Below are positions 34,815-46,737 of a stretch of 64,000 nucleotides of DNA, one piece after another (position 1 is the stretch's first letter; each line of letters opens with the position of its first letter). Location: the NCBI GenBank assembly GCA_033961575.1, contig CM066733.1, forward strand, positions 64,664,921 through 64,728,920, read 5' to 3'. A model generated the notes under the pieces. The model made no database searches and was not told the DNA's origin. It worked only from the letters and a program-made list of their open reading frames with translations. This DNA comes from Aselliscus stoliczkanus. Its lineage: Eukaryota > Chordata > Mammalia > Chiroptera > Hipposideridae. Both the position numbers and the translations under genes were made by a program.

Positions 34815-36160
34815 ACAAATCCTGTTTTCGTAGAACTCTGTTTTTAGCCCTTCTCTAACATTAGCTTGCTGTGGACCAGGCACTCCACTAAACTCAGCCC
34901 CTGGAGTCAAGGCCTTTTGACCTCTTCTCAAGTCCCTAGGGAAGGGGCCGTGCACAAACAATAAAGACCATGAGCCGTCTGGTGGGCAGGGTGGGGGCTG
35001 TTCCGGTGAAGAAGACACCTAGACGGAGGGATAACCTGTTCCAAGGCACAGACTTAGAAAGGGCCCTGGAACAGCTAGGGGTCTGCTAGTTGTCTACTCC
35101 CTGCAGGTGAGGTGATGAGATGGAGCTGGACAGAGCAGGAGGGGCTGTCATGGAGGGGCCTGAATGTGCCATGTCACAGTGCTGGAATTTTGATCCTGAA
35201 AGTATTACAGACCTAACGAATAAACTGTATATATTGAAAAATTATTCCGATGTGTGAAAACAAAGTTTCTTGAAGCATTATTACACATAGGAGGCCTCTA
35301 AGAAGTAGTGATTGTGCAAATGAGCGATATAAACAAGACCAATGTTCACAAGCTATTTACCAGTACAAATGTAAACATATTAGAAATACTATGCATAGTT
35401 CGATTAGCAATAATTAGAAACGAGGTTTATCAACTCATTAAAAGTTTCCTACTACACTCTATAAGAAAGCATTTCCTTAACTAACTTTAGGTCCTGTGAT
35501 GTTCTTAAAAATCATAAAACTGCATTCCCCTTAAGGTAAAACTATAACTCAGGCTGTTGACAAATTCATATTGTTCATTAGTGAGGCTTTAATGTTTTTC
35601 TTTTATCTTTTAGTGTTAAGCTAGTTAGTAACCTTAACTAGCTATGAAAATAGTATTAATATTGATATCACATTGTAAATATTTCGATATCCTAGTAGAA
35701 GAAAAAGTAAGATGAAATAATAGTATGGATAATAAAATAATGCATGCTAAAAATATTATTTTCTGCCAATCCAAATATTTGGATATTCTAGCAGAATTAC
35801 ATCAATTATCTACTGAATAAAGTTAATTGTTTTACAATAGCAAAAAACAAATTGTGTTTTCAAGCAGTTACCATGTTACTGAATTTTGTTCTATATCGAA
35901 AATATGAGAGACCAATGTATACATACCTGTGACATTAAAAGTTTTGTGTGAAAGAAATGGGCTTCATAAATTTATATTTTTACAGAAGCAAGCTGAGCTA
36001 TGTTCATGTCAGGAATGTTTTCTTAATACTACTTCTCATGTCAAAACACTGAAAACAATGAGGCTTATTATTTATAACAGATTTATTTTTTACACTTAGA
36101 AGAACAATTACACATCTACAAATAAAGTTCATTACAATATAAATATGTTGAAAATTCCTT
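34815..36160. other. Unassigned intron DNA
   Basis: The GC-richer part at 34900-35200 is followed by AT-rich DNA. No exon-like conserved frame or named repeat was found. Confidence 0.55.
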
Positions 36161-36219
36161 AAATACTTAGGACTTCAGTATTTTCCTCATTTGTAGATAA
36201 TGTCTAAGGAACGTACGCA

Positions 36220-36960
36220 GGCACTGAGAATACAAAGTCTGATAAAACACAAACTCTAGCCTCACTGCTAGTAATGCACTTGAAGAGATGGAAAAGGTAA
36301 CAATATAAGGTAAAGGTGGAAACAAATGGCAGATGGAAATTTGGAGTTTGGAAAGGGCATTCAGACGTGGAGTAATCAATATTGACTTTGTGTGGAGGTG
36401 AAACTTGAGCTAGACCTTGAGGATGGAAAGGCTTTAAATAAACAGACATGTTGAGTGAAGCTATTCCTGACTCAGCAGATAGCAGAAGCAAGGGGAGAAA
36501 TGGACCCTGTAGTTAGGACACAGAAAGGAGACCCTCTGGGGAGGACGTTCCCAGGTTTGGAAAGCTACAAGTGGCATCAGGTTTTGGAGAGCCTGGAGTT
36601 GTAGGCAAATGAGTTTGGCCTGCAGGCAGTGGTGCCCAAGTGTTAGCAAGAGAATGACACTCAGAGATGATTATTTAAGGAAAAGTAATCTGTATATAGT
36701 GAGTAAGATGGATTGAAAGGAGAGATTATAACAGAGCCAGGGAGAAAGGTTGGGAAACTATGACATCACCTGATGCTCAGCACAAAGACCTGGTTTAGGA
36801 GATAGGAATGGACATGGAAAGACAAAAGGAGGGAGGAGTAAAGGGTGACTCTAAAAGCCCAGGTGTCTAGAACAGTGATGCATTGAAAGGAAACAGAGAG
36901 TACTAAAGGAATGATAGGAGTTGGGGACACTAATGATGTTAGTTTTAGATATCTTGATTT
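36220..36960 (-). repeat. Probable antisense L2
   Basis: 'GAGCTAGACCTTGAGGATGG', 'AGCCTGGAGTTGTAGGCAAA', 'TGTTAGTTTTAGATATCTTG' follow the antisense L2 order seen at 33195-34445, but more diverged. Confidence 0.5.
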
Positions 36961-37254
36961 TGAGACTGAAGTAATTGAGGGCAATGCCAGCTTGGGCTGG
37001 AAAACTGCCATTGTTGCCAAGAACAGGGGCGCTGAAGTATATTCCTAGTTACTACCAGCTGCAGCTTATGAAAATAGAACCAACTCGCCCTGGAATTCAG
37101 AGAAGGCAGCATACAGACATACTTTCACAGGAATGCTTCATGGAAACATGGCTATTCAACTTAGAGGGGAATTACTTTTCCCACAACCTCACAACCCTAA
37201 GAAATCTTATAGGAAAATATCAATTTTGTGGCAGGAGGCAAAATAATCTAGACC

Positions 37255-37442
37255 AACGGTTCTCAAACTTTACCATGCATCAGAATCACACGCAGGACCT
37301 GTTAAGACACAGATCACTTGGCCCCACTGCCAAAGTTTTGGATTCAGGAGGTCTGGGAAAGGACCCAAGAATTTCCATTTTTTACACATTTCCAGGTAAT
37401 GTTATTACTGGTGGTCTGGGGTAAAACTTTAAGAATCACTGA
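37255..37442 (-). mobile_element. MER5A-type hAT-Charlie MITE
   Basis: 'CGGTTCTCAAACTTTACCAT', 'GCATCAGAATCACACGCAGG', 'GATTCAGGAGGTCTGGGAAA', ending with AAGAATCACTG: antisense MER5A. The 149-codon open frame across it is not a gene. Confidence 0.9.
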
Positions 37443-37496
37443 CCTAGAGGACTTTGACAAGGAAAAAGGTAAAAAAATATGTTATAAAAGTTTCTG

Positions 37497-37912
37497 GGGG
37501 CCAGCTGAGTGGCATGTTGGTAAAGAGCTGGCTTGGGACACCAGTTCTGAGCAGCATGGCCCGGGTTTGGATCCCACATATGAGGGCCAGTGACACTGCC
37601 CTCTACAGCTGAGATGGTGAACAACAGCTCCACTTGGAGCTAGGCTGCTGTGAGTCCCCCCAATGGCATAGCTGCAGCCCCTGCTGCAGTGGGCTGCCAT
37701 AGGCTACAGTAAGGGGCCAGCAGCCAGAGTGAGTGACCAACAGCTGATGTGAAAGGCTATCAGAAGCCGGTGACCTATCTGCCTCACCGGGAAGAGCACA
37801 ATGATGATACCAACATGGGCCAGTGAAGCAACGTCCTCCACAATTTTTAGACTGAAGAACAAAAGGACAGCAACTGGTCTGTTCCCCTTCCCCAGTTCTC
37901 CAATTAAAAAAA
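37497..37912 (+). mobile_element. Long composite SINE
   Basis: A Rhin-type head with GGGCCAGTGACACTGCCCTC continues into a 300-bp body: 'AACAGCTCCACTTGGAGCTA', 'GCAGCCCCTGCTGCAGTGGG', CTGCCATAGGC, 'GACCTATCTGCCTCACCGGG', 'ATGATACCAACATGGGCCAG', ending TCTCCAATTAAAAAAA. Target duplication AAAAGTTTCTG / AAAAGTGTCTG. Open frames of up to 158 codons on the opposite strand are SINE shadows. Confidence 0.92.
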
Positions 37913-38104
37913 AGTGTCTGAAAACTTTTAGTTTTAGCACACAACATTAATATTACCAAGAATAACTCAGCTATAACTGAAATAACTATGGCTAGGGCAC
38001 CAATCTTTTGATTGGGAACAATAACCAGGTGGAGTGAGCAGGTAGATGCTGATATTAAATAAAAGGGGAAAAGGACCACAATAACATAGGAAGAGAATGG
38101 GGTA

Positions 38105-38262
38105 AGGGCAAGTTGGCAGAGAAAGAAAAGAAGGAAACATGTGGAAGAGAAGGGAAGAGAAGGGGAGAGGAGGGAAGGGAAGGGGAGGGGAGGAGAGAGG
38201 AGGGGAAGGGGAAGGGAAAAGGAAAAGGAAAGGAGAAGGGAGGGGAGGAGAGGAGAGGAGGG
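38105..38262 (+). repeat. Purine-only GGGAA/GGAGG tract
   Basis: About 150 bp with almost no pyrimidines, many GGGG runs between 38160 and 38262. Reading frames on either strand are low-complexity artefacts. Confidence 0.95.
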
Positions 38263-38299
38263 GAATATTTAGAAGAGAGAAAGGAAACATTTAGATGAG

Positions 38300-39610
38300 A
38301 AAGCAACAGGAGAGGACTGGAGAACCTTAGCCCTTCTTGATCTGATTGTTTCATTGGGAAGATGAGAACTGACTCTCTGGGGTCACCTTTTCAGAGTTGC
38401 AGCCAGGATTATTCCAACGGTGATGCTACAGCTACTCCGAGAAGTGAAACTCCTGTGTGTATGAGCTTTGAGCTCAGAGGAATGTGGATTCCTCTTTTTA
38501 AACCTTATTCAAGAAAAGAGCACAGGAATAGTATTGACTGAAGATCCAGTACTCACCAAAGAGAAATGATCTCCTGGTATATTTTAAATTCCAGACCTCT
38601 CAGGAAAAATTTAAGAAGTGACATTTATTTTTGTTTTGTTTTGTGATATACCCACAGTAAATGAAACTCAGCCCCCTTTACAAAGCACAAGGTATTAGAA
38701 AGCTATTAACTGATGGGGTTAGTATATTTTAATACAGTATTTCATGGAGTTCAATACATTTTGAGAGAAAATTTTTGCTTTCAAGGAAATCATATTACAT
38801 AGAATGCTTTTGGCTGCAAGTGACAGAGAAATCACATCAGGAGGGTTTCTATATTGAAGGGAATGCATTGCTTTATGGATCTGAAGAACCTGGCGCTGGC
38901 GCTGGTGCTGGGCCCCGGCAGAGACCACGCCAGCAGCTGGGCGTTGTTACCAGGAAGCCAGTCTGTCTCTACAGCTCTGCTCTGTGGTCCCAGCTTCATC
39001 CTAACGCTGTCTGCTTTTGTCATCTCAAAATAGCTGCCGACAGTTTCTAGGACCAGATCCTTATTCACATCCTGCAGGGATGGTTATTTTTGACCCAGAA
39101 GTCTCCACAGAAACTTTAGCAGTTCATTGTAGTGCTACAAACATATGCCAACATGTAAACCAGTCACTATGGAAAAGGACGAAGGAGACAGGGATGGGAA
39201 GAGGCCTGGCTTAGGGGACAGGGCTCCACCACCACAGAGCTGGAGTGGAATCAGCAGTTGTAGGCAGTATTTGATAATGGTACCGTTTTAATTCCATTCC
39301 TCTTGACCCAGGAACTAAACCTTCTTTCTGAACATCAGACACTTAACTTATTCAAGAGCAGCCACTGAATTTGATGAGGGGAGAAAGCCCCATCATAAAA
39401 AGGGGTGGGGGTGTGAGGGGATATCCAGTCCAATGTCTCCTTTCTTTCTCTACATAGAGAAATCATGCTCAGAAATTATGTGCACAATAGATGGGCTGGA
39501 CACATATTTTGTAAGTAAAAGGAAAAAAGGGGTCCTTTCTGAAATTTTGCTCAAAAATCAACATGTTTATATTGGAAGCACTTTGGCAGATTAAACTATC
39601 AAAAATCACT
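38300..39610. other. Intron DNA with an unnamed old repeat
   Basis: 38800-39060 ('CTTTTGGCTGCAAGTGACAG' then 'GGGTTTCTATATTGAAGGGA') resembles a dispersed mammalian element I cannot name. A GGCGCTGGC triplet-like repeat lies near 38892. No exon is supported. Confidence 0.45.
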
Positions 39611-39630
39611 CTTGAATTGCTTCTATTCTT

Positions 39631-40053
39631 TTTTTTTTTTAAGATTTTACTGGAGATTGGGGGAGGGGAACAGCGTTAGGGAACGGGGGGAGGGGAACAG
39701 ACAAGTTGCTGTCCTTTTTGCTCTTCAGTCTAGGTGTGGAGGACATTGCTTCACTGGCTCATGTTGGTATCGTCATTGCGCTCTTCCCGGATGAGGCAGA
39801 TCTGTCGCCAGCCTCTGGACGGCCGCTCACAGCGGCTGCCGGCCACTCACTGTAGCCTATGGCAGCCCCCTGCAGCAGGGGCTGCAGCCTATACACCTGT
39901 TCCTGGGACACACGCAGCCCAGCTCCAGGTGGACCTGTTGTTCACCAGCTTAGCTGCAGAGGGCAGTGTCACTGGCCCTCATATGTGGGATCCGAACTGG
40001 GGCCGCTAGCGTCCCAAGCCAGCTCCCAACCAACGGGCCACTCGGCCGGCCCA
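39631..40053 (-). mobile_element. Long composite SINE, minus orientation
   Basis: From 40053 downward: GGGCCGGCCGAGTGGCCCGT head, linker, body with TGCAGCCCCTGCTGCAGGGG, VES-like tail and A-rich end. Perfect target duplication AATTGCTTCTATTCTT (39615-39630 and 40054-40069). Confidence 0.95.
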
Positions 40054-40095
40054 AATTGCTTCTATTCTTGACAGACTTAAATCTTAACCTCATTA

Positions 40096-40652
40096 TGAAG
40101 TGTCAGAATAAGATGGCTGAGAAAGTAATGACGGCCATTTTGCCAGTGGTTTCTGTGCTCCTTTGCATGAGTCACTGCTCCTTAGTAAAGCAGAAAGGAG
40201 AGGTGTGGCTAAAAATTTGTGAAGAAAGGACAGCCTGGCCCAGTTTTAGAATGAACCACATCCACCCTTACTACCCTCATCCTAACCCTTTTATATGCCC
40301 TCCGGGACATGCGCAAACAGTGGGGAAAACACTAGGAGACGATTATATCAGCAAATATAGTTTGCGCAATTCTATTTACCAACTGGAATGGAGGGGACGC
40401 ATTTGTTTATGTAACAAATTCCTCAGAATAAATTGAAATATGCAACTTCTCATGAAATCCACAGGGATCTGGGGTGGCTCACTCCTCAAACGTGGACAGC
40501 TATTTCTAAGTACAAAAGGGACAAGAGCTGCTGACAGTACTTCTCAAAAGCAAGATTGTGCAGATAGTTTACTGAATAGCGCTCTTGAAAATAAACAGAG
40601 ACACTACTGTGCTCAGAGCTTCACAAACCCCAATATATAGTTGCCTTGCTGC
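40096..40652 (+). mobile_element. Candidate solo LTR
   Basis: 557 bp bounded by a 5-bp direct repeat CATTA (40091-40095 and 40653-40657). It starts TG, has a TATA-like TTTTATATGCC at about 40288, an AATAAA at about 40428, and a GC-balanced body unlike its AT-rich surroundings. The end is GC rather than CA. Two adjoining open frames (ending 40436 and 40640) carry no retroviral motif. A diverged unrecognised LTR is the best reading; no coding region of a virus is present. Confidence 0.45.
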
Positions 40653-40699
40653 CATTAATGTACAGGTCCATTACATTTCTATGAGGACTTCATTTTTTG

Positions 40700-41140
40700 T
40701 CTTCCGTTGAAGTTTGATAGCACTGTCCATTGGGCAGGTGTGTTTTCTTCTATACTATTTATCGATTATTCCCATTTAGGCTATAGAGCCTCTTCTAATG
40801 CCCCTTCCTCTGAACTCCTACAGCAGTTATAACACACATGACTCATCTCGCAATTCTCAAGTGCTCTCTTATGCTGTTAAGTGGGGCTTGTTTTTGACAT
40901 TGCTATGTCTCATCTCCCCAACTACATTATAAGCAATTCAGGAATGTTATGTGTCTTTGAATCTCCCCGGTGTTCAATGAAGTAACTTGAGTTAGGCTAT
41001 AAACTCATTGATAGAAGGGGCATTCGTCCCCGATTTTGTTTTGCAAGGTAACTCTGAGAGCCCTACCCTAACATGTAGCATACCCTCAAATAAGTATTTA
41101 TTGAATGAAATAACAATCATATTAATGCTAGATGCTCAAG
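40700..41140 (+). repeat. Probable L2 fragment
   Basis: 'CCTCTGAACTCCTACAGCAG', 'CATTATAAGCAATTCAGGAA', ending AAATAAGTATTTATTGAATGAA: the L2 3' order. Confidence 0.55.
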
Positions 41141-41144
41141 AAAT

Positions 41145-41660
41145 ATTTCTTAGGTTGAATAATATTACTGCCGATCTACTATTAGCTGGACCTATGTATG
41201 TTGGAATTATTTTTCCAATAGGTGTGTGATTTTCCTTAGTAATTCAAGACAAGTCTATGACTTTGTGGCCTAGTACTGCTCTAGGCTACATGTGGGACCC
41301 AAACACACACAAAAAAGGTGAAAATTAGTTTCTGTTCCCGAGGAATCCACACTTCATTTCCACCTCCAGGACTGCAGAGCCTTACTTTATAGACCCTCTT
41401 CTTAACCAAGCATGCCTTTGTAATGGGTTAATCTTGCCAACAATCTGGGTGATTGTTTCACACTGGAGTTTAATCCCTATCCATTAGCACAATGATACAG
41501 CCAACCAGGCACTCTTGTATGGATGGGACTTTGGTGTACATTCCAGGGGGTGGTTCTAGCAAGAACATCCCTTTCTGCTAAGATCATCAACTCCCAGAGT
41601 TACCTACACAACATTGGAAACCCCCTATGCTATTCCTTCATTTAAATTCACAGCTTAAAA
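41145..41660. other. Unassigned intron DNA
   Basis: No exon or repeat recognised. Confidence 0.55.
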
Positions 41661-41676
41661 AAAAAAAATGTCTCGA

Positions 41677-41785
41677 GGGCTGGCCGAGTGTCGCGGTGGT
41701 TAAGCGCTGGCCTGGGAAGCCAGCGGCCCCGGTTCGGTCTACATAATGAGGGCCAGTGACACTGCTCTCAAAAAAAAAAAAAAAA
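41677..41785 (+). mobile_element. Short Rhin-type SINE
   Basis: Head 'GGGCTGGCCGAGTGTCGCGG', linker, A tail. Approximate target duplication AAAAAATGTCTC / AAAAAAGTCTC. Confidence 0.92.
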
Positions 41786-41789
41786 GTCT

Positions 41790-42340
41790 CTGTAGTGGGA
41801 CTCTTCGTTTTGTAGGCTATCATTGCTGAAGAAGCCCGGTAGTGCACGGTGCTTCTTCCTGTTTGTTCTTCTGCAAAACCACCATTCTTCCCCAGCAACA
41901 AAATTACGAAGGCAGGTTCCTTTGCTGTGTGTACCTAGGAGCTTCCCAGCTCCAGGGAAGTGCCTACCAAGAGGTTCTTCCTCTAAATGTATTTTCAGAA
42001 CTCCCACTGTTCTGAGGAGGAACTATATTTCTTCCATTCTGATTTTTAGTTGGCAGCTGATGGCAGCAATGAGTACTTATTTAGCATATTCAGCAAAATC
42101 TTCTGTGTTCACTTGTGAGGAGGACTCTCATGCTGCCTCAGTGGCCTGGACGCCAAGGGGTGACATTATGAGGCCAGAAGACTGTGTTCATGACAAACTT
42201 TGATTGTCCACTACTTTGCAGGCAACTTAGTCTGACTATTTGGTATGTGAGAAAATTAATTGGCTCCTGGTACACAAACTAAGAATGAGTGCAATTTTCT
42301 GGAGATTATGATACAAGTTTGTGGTATTAAATTTCTAGTG
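41790..42340. other. Unassigned intron DNA
   Basis: Open frame 41823-42203 (126 codons) has no recognised domain or splice context and no homology that I can name. Confidence 0.5.
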
Positions 42341-42353
42341 CAAAGATCTCTCT

Positions 42354-42472
42354 CTCTTTTTTTTTTTTTTTTTTTTTGAGGGCAGTGTCACTGGCCCTTA
42401 TATGTGGGATCCGAACCGGGGCCACTGGCTTCCCAAACCAGCGCTTAACCACCGCACCACTCGGCCGGCCCA
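42354..42472 (-). mobile_element. Short Rhin-type SINE
   Basis: Minus-strand copy with T-run at 42358-42377 and the head ending CGGCCGGCCC. Target duplication CAAAGATCTCTCT on both sides. Confidence 0.95.
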
Positions 42473-42566
42473 CAAAGATCTCTCTTGATATACATAATCC
42501 AAATTAAGTCATTCATTTTCCTGAACAATTTCCTGTTTTGTCTGTCTTTAAAAAAAGACATGTTTT

Positions 42567-43176
42567 AGAGCCGGCCAAGTGGCTCAGCTGGTTAAGAGCT
42601 CGCTCAAGAGTGTGCGCTGAGGGCCGGCCGAGTGGTGCATTGGTTAAGAGCTGGTTTTGGGATGCCAGCGTCCACGGTTCGGATCCCACATGAGGGCCAG
42701 TGACACTGCCCACTGCAGCTAACAACAGCTCCACCTGGAGCTGAGCTGTGCGAGCCCCGGCAATGGTGTAGGCTGCAGCCCCTGCTGCAGTGGGCTGCCA
42801 TAGGCTACAGTGAGTGGCCCACAGCCAGCGTAAGCAGCTGGCAGCCAGCGTGAGCTGCCAATAGCCGCGGTGAGCGATCATCCAGAGGCCGGCGACCGAT
42901 CTGCCTCATCCGGGAAGAGCACAATGACGATACCAACATGGGCCAGTGAAGCAACATCCTCCGCAACTAGACTGAAGAACAAAAAGACAGCAACTTGTCT
43001 GTTCCCCTTGCCTGATTTCCCAATGCTGTTCCCCTTCCCGGATTCCCCAATAAAATCTTTAAAAACAAAAAAAGAGTGTGAGCTGAGTTCTGAGCAACAG
43101 CAGTTCAATGCCCACCCTGAGCTGAGCTGCCGCTGAGCTGCCAACAGGTGGCAGGATGGCTCAGCTTAAAAAAAAA
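42567..43176 (+). mobile_element. Family-B SINE split by a long composite SINE
   Basis: The outer family-B element runs 42567-42620 and 43074-43176, flanked by AAAAAAGACATGTTTT (42551-42566 and 43177-43192). Its two halves rejoin cleanly if the inner element is removed. Confidence 0.95.
42621..43073 (+). mobile_element. Long composite SINE nested in a family-B SINE
   Basis: A complete 450-bp copy from GGGCCGGCCGAGTGGTGC to CAATAAAATCTTTAAAAAC. The inner target duplication is GAGTGTGCGCTGA (42608-42620) and GAGTGTGAGCTGA (43074-43086). Open frames of 122 and 88 codons on the other strand are shadows. Confidence 0.96.
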
Positions 43177-43394
43177 AAAAAAGACATGTTTTGTGGGTTT
43201 GCTATTTAAAATAAGTGACAGAAAAATTAAGGACTTTTAAAAACAGAACTTAATAAAAAACCACACTAAGGAAATTTTTAAAATAATATTAAGTCATTTT
43301 AGTTCAACATTCATATTTAACCTAGAGATTTTGGTTACAGGATATATTAATATATTTTTTGTCATACCACAGACTCAGAAGTTTTCAAAGGAAA

Positions 43395-44148
43395 ACTTCA
43401 CATCTGGTCCCAACTTGTTCCTGTTCCTAATGTCTCTGTTTGTACCATCTCTTCCGCCACTTAGATTCAAAGCCAGTCCTCCTTAAACCATTCCTCTCAA
43501 TGAATCTTCATTTACAATCATTTTCCAAATCTGGTAGATTCTACTACCCCCTGCCTTTCACATGGAATTTTAACATAACCATACATCTGTGTGTTGCCCC
43601 ACCATAGTCCATTCTACCCAAATATTTTTTGTTTTTGTTTTGTTTTTTAAGGGCAGTGTCACTGGCCTTCATATGTGGGATCCAAACTGGGGCCGATGGC
43701 TTCTACCCAAATACTTTTAATACTTCCTTTACCCGTGAGCTTCATTACCTTGTGTGTCAGTTCCTAAAGCAGGTATTAAGGGGCCTTCCCATTGAGGCCA
43801 ATATGCCTTTTCAATCTTTCTTCCTGCCACTACAAGCAATCTGGTCCCTATAACAGTAAAGCCATAAGCCCTTAATCTATGTGCTCTGTGCTTCAAGACC
43901 CGTTGATCACTGTTTCCTCAGTTGGAAGTCTGTCCAACCCTTCAAAGGCCGCTTTCCCCAGAAAACCTTCTAAGATCACACTGGCCACATATACCCTCTC
44001 TCTTGAATCTCAAGTATGAATCTCATCCTGCATTCCTTGCACTTAAATAAGACACTGTCTCCTGAGGGTTGAGAACATGTCTGATTATTGTCTGAAGCTT
44101 CTGCAGTATGACAATGCTGCTTTGCATATAGTAAGAATTCAGTACATT
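43395..44148 (+). repeat. Probable L2, split by a truncated SINE
   Basis: 'CTTCCGCCACTTAGATTCAA', 'TTTTCCAAATCTGGTAGATT', and 3' end 'GTAAGAATTCAGTACATTAA' suggest diverged L2. Confidence 0.45.
43629..43700 (-). mobile_element. 5'-truncated short Rhin-type SINE
   Basis: Only the linker and B-box half are present: T-rich tail at 43629-43649, 'GGGCAGTGTCACTGGCCTTC', stopping at GGGGCCGATGGC. Target duplication TTCTACCCAAATATTTT / TTCTACCCAAATACTTT. Confidence 0.9.
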
Positions 44149-45790
44149 AAAAAATGTAGTTTCAGAAAGGAAACCCAAGATGGCAGAGTAGATAAACACT
44201 GTGCCTGCATCCTTTCATTAACACATTAAAATTACAACTAAATTATAAAACAATCAACCTGGAGAACCATCTGAAGTCTAGCTGAACAGAAGTCCTATAG
44301 TTAAAAATATAAAGGAGACTCCACGTCAAGATTGGGAGGAAGGGTAAAGATGAAGAATGGGCCCCAAACCTCCAAGTGGCAGTGGAGAATCAGGAGGGAT
44401 ATCTCCACAGTGGAGGTTCCCCATGGAGGAGCAAGGGATCCCAGCCTCCCACACCAGGATCCCCAGCCTGGAGTACCAGTGCTGGGAAGGGGAGCCCCAC
44501 AATATCTAGCTATGAAAAACTGTGGATACTGACCACCCGGGTGACAGGGAAGGCGACATGAAACCCAGACATTCTTTTAAATGGCCTGCACACAGACTCA
44601 CTCACTAACAGGCACTCACCATGGTCTCCAGCAGAGGGATGACACTCAAGGCAACGGAGGCATATGGGGAGCCAACTGAGGTGTGTGGCTTCATGGACGA
44701 GGCCTAGAGGAGTTGCCATTTTCCCTGTGAGAAGTTCTCCTCCCATGCAGCTGGCAGGCAGGCACCATCTTTGATGTGTTGAGCCCACCCCCTATGCTTA
44801 TGGCCAAATAAGAATCTGATTTGTTTGGTGAGCTCCACTGCTCCACCTTGCTAACTCACTGGGACCCTGCTCCACCCAACTCCCTCACTTTCTCTGTGAG
44901 TGGCCAGCCCTACCCACATGGCATTTGTTCTTGGAAAACTATCAGAGTCCATGGGCCCCAGGTAGGTGGTGATTGGCATCAATGTGCTGAGAATTTTACT
45001 GAATAGCTCCAGGCCCAGCACTGGCACCAAACCGGGGTCTACACTAACTTGGTGACCAAAACTCTTCCCACTCTAGTGGCTCCTTGAGACCCAACTCCCA
45101 TACCACATGAGGCTTCATCAGTGGCTGAATCTTAAGGGAGCTGGCATGTGGCAGCAAGCCTTAGCATGCCCTGGCTTTTTGTAGAGCTATCCCAGGCCTG
45201 GTACTGATGGCAGCTGCCCTCAGTTTGTAATGCGGCCTCTCTCAAATGCCTCCAGGTTTAGCACAGGCAGTGAACACCTGTGGGTCACTTTGTAGCTCCT
45301 ACCAGGTAATCCCTGGCCGGTCACAGGCAGTAGGTGACCTGGGCCTGCACAGGAGCCCCTCTCAAGAGTCCCCAGAACCAACATACCTAGAGGTTGGCTT
45401 CAGACCACAGCAGAGCAATGCCCAATTAGCCCCACAAGCAGAATACACAAAGGGCTCTCTCAACAGGCACCAGAGCCCACTGGAACAAATTCCGCTCAGT
45501 GGGGTAAGCACCCTGCACAGCAGTTCGTGAGCTGGGAAGTGGCCAAACCCTACCGCCAGTCAGCTTGAGGGTCAATCCCACCCACTGACCCATAGCAACC
45601 ACTGCTCAACTATAACAGAAGGGCACATACAACCCACACAAGGGACACTCCTGGAGTACCCAGAGCAGGTGACCAGAAACAGTGCCAGGCCCCCACTGGG
45701 CACCTATTATACATAAGGTCACCTGGCCTACACTGGGAGACACATAAGCCCTACCTAATATATAGAAACAAACACTGAGAGGCAGCCAAA

Positions 45791-46735
45791 ATGAGGGAAC
45801 AAAGAATCACATGTCAAATGAAAGATCAGGAGAAAACTCCAGAAAAAGATCTAAATGAAGTGGAGGCAAGCAACCTACTAGAGACAGAGTTCACAACAAT
45901 GGTTATAAGGATGCTCAAGGAACTTAATAAGAACTTCAACAGAGACACAGCAAGAATAAAAAAAGACGTAGAAACCATTAAAAAAAAAACAGTCAGAAGT
46001 GAAGACTAGAATAACTGAATTGAAGAAGGCACTAAAAGGAATCACCAGCAGACTAGATGAAACAGAGGTTTGAATCAACGTTTTGTAAGACAAGGTAGCA
46101 GAAAACACCCAATCGGAACAGCAAAAAGAAAAAATGATCCAGAAAAATGAGGATGGTGTAAAGACCTCTTGGACAACAACAAGCATAACAACATTTGCAT
46201 CATAGGGGTACCAGGAGAAGAGAGAAAGCAAGGGATCAAGAATCTATTAGAAGAAATAATGACTTGAAAACTTTCCTAACCTGTCAAAGCAAACAAACAA
46301 ACAAACAAACAAACAAAAAAGCAGACATACAAGTCCAGGAAGTGCAGAGTCCCAAACAAAATGAACCCAAGCAGGCCCACACCAAGACACATTACAATCA
46401 GAATGGCAAAGGTTAAAGACAAACAGACAATCCTAAAAGCAACAAGAGAAAGGCAACTAGTAACTTATAAAAAAGCCCCCATGACCATCAGCTGACTTCT
46501 CAACAGAAACTTTGCATGACAGAAGGGATTGGCAGGAAATATACAATGCAGTGAAAAGCAAGGACTTACGACCAAGATTATTCTACCCAGCAAGGCTATC
46601 ATTTAGAACCAAAGGACAGATGAACAGCTTCCCCGACAAGAAGAAGCTAAAGGAGTTCATCACCACTAAGTCAGTATTACAAGGAATGTAGAGAGATTTC
46701 TTTAAGATGGAAAAAGAAAAAAGAAAAATTATGAA
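45791..46735 (+). pseudogene. Degenerate L1 ORF1 (copy 2)
   Basis: Starts at an ATG with MREQRITCQMKDQEKTPEKD and LNEVEASNLLETEF, continues as a Lys/Glu-rich coiled coil, then is broken by frameshifts. Pieces of the C-terminal part (YPARLSF-like, 'CCCAGCAAGGCTATCATTTA') are readable near 46590. L1 ORF1p is an RNA-binding trimer; this copy cannot make it intact. Confidence 0.88.
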
Positions 46736-46737
46736 TT

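Noticed and set aside
36975..37424. 149-codon plus-strand frame
   Set aside because: It runs through an antisense MER5A element and has no domain or splice context.
37603..38079. 158-codon minus-strand frame, the longest in the window
   Set aside because: It lies antisense across a composite SINE and recurs in the other SINE copies (for example 42513-42881, 49047-49412).
40440..40640. 66-codon frame as a small protein gene
   Set aside because: It sits inside the candidate LTR and shows no recognisable domain; the start follows an AATAAA-containing segment typical of an LTR.
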